From: Ceratopteris richardii
Lineage: Eukaryota > Streptophyta > Polypodiopsida > Polypodiales > Pteridaceae
Assembly (NCBI GenBank): GCA_020310875.1
Contig: CM035407.1
Location: 222,111,996-222,175,995 of the forward strand
Reading direction: 5' to 3'
Length of the DNA: 64,000 bases
Shown piece by piece: positions 62,103-64,000 of this stretch. The notes under the pieces were generated by a model. It had not been told where the DNA came from. It was given only the letters and a program-made list of their open reading frames with translations, and did no database searches. The position numbers and the translations under genes are program-made. Positions within the stretch are counted from its first letter, which is position 1. Each line of letters opens with the position of its first letter.

Positions 62103-63996
62103 TTTCAGAAAGCAGTGGTGTTACAGGGACTATAGCTCTATTCAGGTTTTCTTCTGCAACAGCATACTTTACCGGAATCACATTAGCTGGAGCTGGGGGT
62201 TGTTGTGCTAGCACAGGCTGAGGCCTTTGTTGGTTTTGATAGGGTTGGTAGGCTTGTTGAGGTCTAGCATACTGCTGAGGTGGGTACTGGTTCTGGTATC
62301 TTCCTTGTTGAGGGTATGGCTGTGGATACGTCTGCCTAACGGTTTGCTTATTGTAGGTGCAATCTTGCGCGGTGTGATTGGTGTACCTTCGTTCTATGGT
62401 GCAGTACTGACTACTAGGATTAACTTGGGGTTGGGCCATAATGGGACATACATTCGCCATGTGGTCGCCACCACAAGTATAGCACCTTTTCACAGGGGCA
62501 AACCTTGGGATTTGTTTGCTAGTTACACCTAATTTCTGAGCTACTTTCTCTGCAAGTTCCTCGATTGATGTGGATTGCGTGGAAGAGAGATTAGAGGCAC
62601 TATCCGAATCTTTGTATATCTTGGAAAGCTCTAACTCCTCCCCTAGGTTGTCCTCAATGTCAATACACATGCGTACACACTCTTCTATGGTCCTAGGGTC
62701 CTTCAAGTACACATATGATCTTAATTTGGTACTTAGCAATCCATCCAAGAATAAAGCCACTTGCTTGGCTGGTGTGGGTAACTCCGAAACAGGGCATCTT
62801 TCAAGATATTGCCTAAATCTCCTTCCTGCAAGTCTTACAGTCTCCTGCGGGGTTTGCTTGAAGCTGTGAATCAGCGAGGAGGTATTATGCCTTATGCCAC
62901 TCTTAGAAAATTCAATAATGAAAGCCTCTAGGAGTTGGTCTATGCTCTTGAATTGTCGCTCATCCAATGGCTGAAACCATGTAAGTGCGGTGTTCCTAAG
63001 GGTTAGACCGAAGGCATTGTACTGCGTGAATAGATCCTCCACTTGTTCAGCTCTCAAGACTTGCTTGAACTCCGCCACATGATCATAGGGATCTCCTGTG
63101 CCATCAAAGTAATTCTTCATGGACTTAACTAGCTGGGTTGGCCTCAAAGTCCTTGTGTGCTCTCTAGGTCTCGGCAGAGGGAATCCATCCACATTTCTTT
63201 GGTTCCCTGGAGCTCTATGTCCCTCAGGTTCCACTCTATTCGTTTCCGTCCTCGTTCTTTCTCTGCCCACTGGGTTGGCAAAGCTTACTTCTGGTCTATC
63301 TCTACGTCTGTCTCTTTGCATTCCATGAGCTTGGGATGTTCCAGCTCCAGGGTGACCATAGGATACATTCGATCTTGGTTGGGGGAAAACGAATTCACCC
63401 TTCCAGGTGTAAGCATGCCTATCATTTTCTGTCACCACAAAGATCCTCTCCGAAGCGTGATCTAAGTAGGTCACTCTGCCTGGGCTATCAGGATCCTTAA
63501 ACTCATAGATCATGATTGTCCCTATATCAGTTGGTTGATCAGGTTTATACCTCCAAAAGGCTTCGTCAGTTTCTCGATTGAGAAGCAAATCTATGCACTT
63601 GTTGTCTTGGGGAACCCATTCAGGTGTGATAATCCTAGTGAGAACAGATTTGCCTCGGGGGGTTCTAGGTTCTACGCCCATATTTCCTTGTTCCAAGTCA
63701 CCTAAGTCCGCTTCTGAGATTACATTCCCAAATTCATCTGTCCTATCTGGGTGACTGGTGACTACGTATATGGTTCCTTCTTTGTCCAGGTATGCACCGT
63801 TTTTGAACTTGACAGCTGGGTGCTCTAATCCTATGGATTGATCAGGATTCTTAATCTGCACCACAGATCTTCCTAAGCCGTCCTCATAGATGCTGGCACC
63901 TAATCGGTTGGTCCTAAGGTATTCCAACTGTGTTTTGTAAGGGCCTTCTACCCTGTACAGGTATGGCACACCTGAACTACTTGCCGGTCTGTCCAT
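62074..63996 (-). CDS. Gag with unusual N-terminal region, capsid and zinc knuckle
   Basis: It is open for 640 codons from ATG 63,996, only 4 bp from the window edge, so the true start may be further upstream. Residues 1-205 form a region I do not recognise (beta-rich look, S-V-V-Q-I-K-N-P, G-T-I-M-I-Y-E-F-K). Residues 225-285 are Arg-rich; 285-450 match Ty3/gypsy capsid (L-T-W-F-Q-P-L, G-R-R-F-R-Q-Y-L); 505-517 is a knuckle C-Y-T-C-G-G-D-H...C. A degenerate knuckle follows (second Cys is Glu), then a Gln/Pro/Tyr-rich tail. Gag forms the RNA-packaging particle. Confidence 0.85.
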   Translation of the reverse strand: MDRPASSSGVPYLYRVEGPYKTQLEYLRTNRLGASIYEDGLGRSVVQIKNPDQSIGLEHPAVKFKNGAYLDKEGTIYVVTSHPDRTDEFGNVISEADLGDLEQGNMGVEPRTPRGKSVLTRIITPEWVPQDNKCIDLLLNRETDEAFWRYKPDQPTDIGTIMIYEFKDPDSPGRVTYLDHASERIFVVTENDRHAYTWKGEFVFPQPRSNVSYGHPGAGTSQAHGMQRDRRRDRPEVSFANPVGRERTRTETNRVEPEGHRAPGNQRNVDGFPLPRPREHTRTLRPTQLVKSMKNYFDGTGDPYDHVAEFKQVLRAEQVEDLFTQYNAFGLTLRNTALTWFQPLDERQFKSIDQLLEAFIIEFSKSGIRHNTSSLIHSFKQTPQETVRLAGRRFRQYLERCPVSELPTPAKQVALFLDGLLSTKLRSYVYLKDPRTIEECVRMCIDIEDNLGEELELSKIYKDSDSASNLSSTQSTSIEELAEKVAQKLGVTSKQIPRFAPVKRCYTCGGDHMANVCPIMAQPQVNPSSQYCTIERRYTNHTAQDCTYNKQTVRQTYPQPYPQQGRYQNQYPPQQYARPQQAYQPYQNQQRPQPVLAQQPPAPANVIPVKYAVAEENLNRAIVPVTPLLSESDPSDHSLC

Positions 63997-64000
63997 GCCT

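Larger units (their letters stand above)
50070..63996 (-). mobile_element. Large Ty3/gypsy element, copy 2 (best preserved)
   Basis: From right to left on the minus strand: gag, three complete zinc knuckles, PR1, RT, RNase H, integrase with two zinc domains, PR2, W-x-x-K repeats, a TGA (54,687), a 222-bp spacer, ORF2, then the 3' LTR. More than 14 kb is present and the 5' LTR lies beyond the window. Asp tRNA priming (by the linked LTR family) and an extra ORF after pol resemble plant Ogre/Tat/Athila elements, but PR2 and the N-terminal gag region are not standard for them as I know them. Confidence 0.92.

Overview
The window is plant nuclear DNA made almost entirely of LTR retrotransposons and their remains. 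I see no intact host gene. Host traces are a PPR-family pseudogene (about 22.8-24.7 kb, minus strand) and a short, broken copy of the ER membrane protein RAMP4/SERP1 (21.36-21.52 kb, minus). PPR genes of the plant type, primer-binding sites matching plant initiator Met tRNA and Asp tRNA, and the element families all indicate a land plant with a large, repeat-rich genome. The species cannot be fixed from the sequence; a fern, lycophyte or gymnosperm is only a guess.

Layout. 1-0.8 kb: the 3' end of a plus-strand LTR element. 0.8-10.04 kb, minus: a decayed copy (copy 1) of a very large Ty3/gypsy element, split by a second LTR element and a tRNA-derived SINE-like unit. 10.04-16.4 kb, plus: a Ty1/copia element (A1) whose gag is split by a complete miniature LTR element (11.234-12.416 kb). 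16.4-20.4 kb, minus: gag and protease of another gypsy element. 20.4-26.4 kb: simple repeats, the RAMP4 and PPR pseudogenes and a copia RNase H fragment. 26.4-27.5 kb, plus: a gypsy gag. 27.5-31.4 kb: unassigned. 31.4-35.6 kb, minus: a third, deleted copy of the large gypsy element carrying a solo copia LTR and a fold-back microsatellite. 35.6-43.4 kb: nested copia and gypsy pieces, including a copia element (B) with LTRs and target-site duplication but an internally inverted IN-RT segment. 43.4-48.97 kb: repeats, a minus-strand LTR and a copia element (F) with a solo LTR of the miniature family inside its RT. 48.975-50.06 kb: a large inverted repeat of two head-to-head LTRs. 50.07-63.996 kb, minus: the best-preserved copy (copy 2) of the large gypsy element, running off the right edge.

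Copy 2 is the most informative object. One reading frame, broken by four stop codons and one frameshift, encodes an unusual ~200-residue N-terminal region, gag capsid, three zinc knuckles plus a broken fourth, a coiled coil, a protease (PR1), RT, RNase H, an integrase with two consecutive H2C2 zinc domains, and then a second protease-like domain (PR2, also with DSGA) and six W-x-x-K motifs. A second long ORF of about 1,465 codons (one in-frame TAG) lies between pol and the 3' LTR, where env-like genes sit in some plant gypsy elements, but shows no membrane segment. PR2 recurs in copies 1 and 3, so it belongs to the family.

The second notable object is the miniature LTR element. Its LTRs carry tRNA-like A-box and B-box sequences at tRNA spacing in addition to a TATA box. 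It occurs as one complete element and one solo LTR, both with 5-bp target-site duplications and both inside copia coding sequence.
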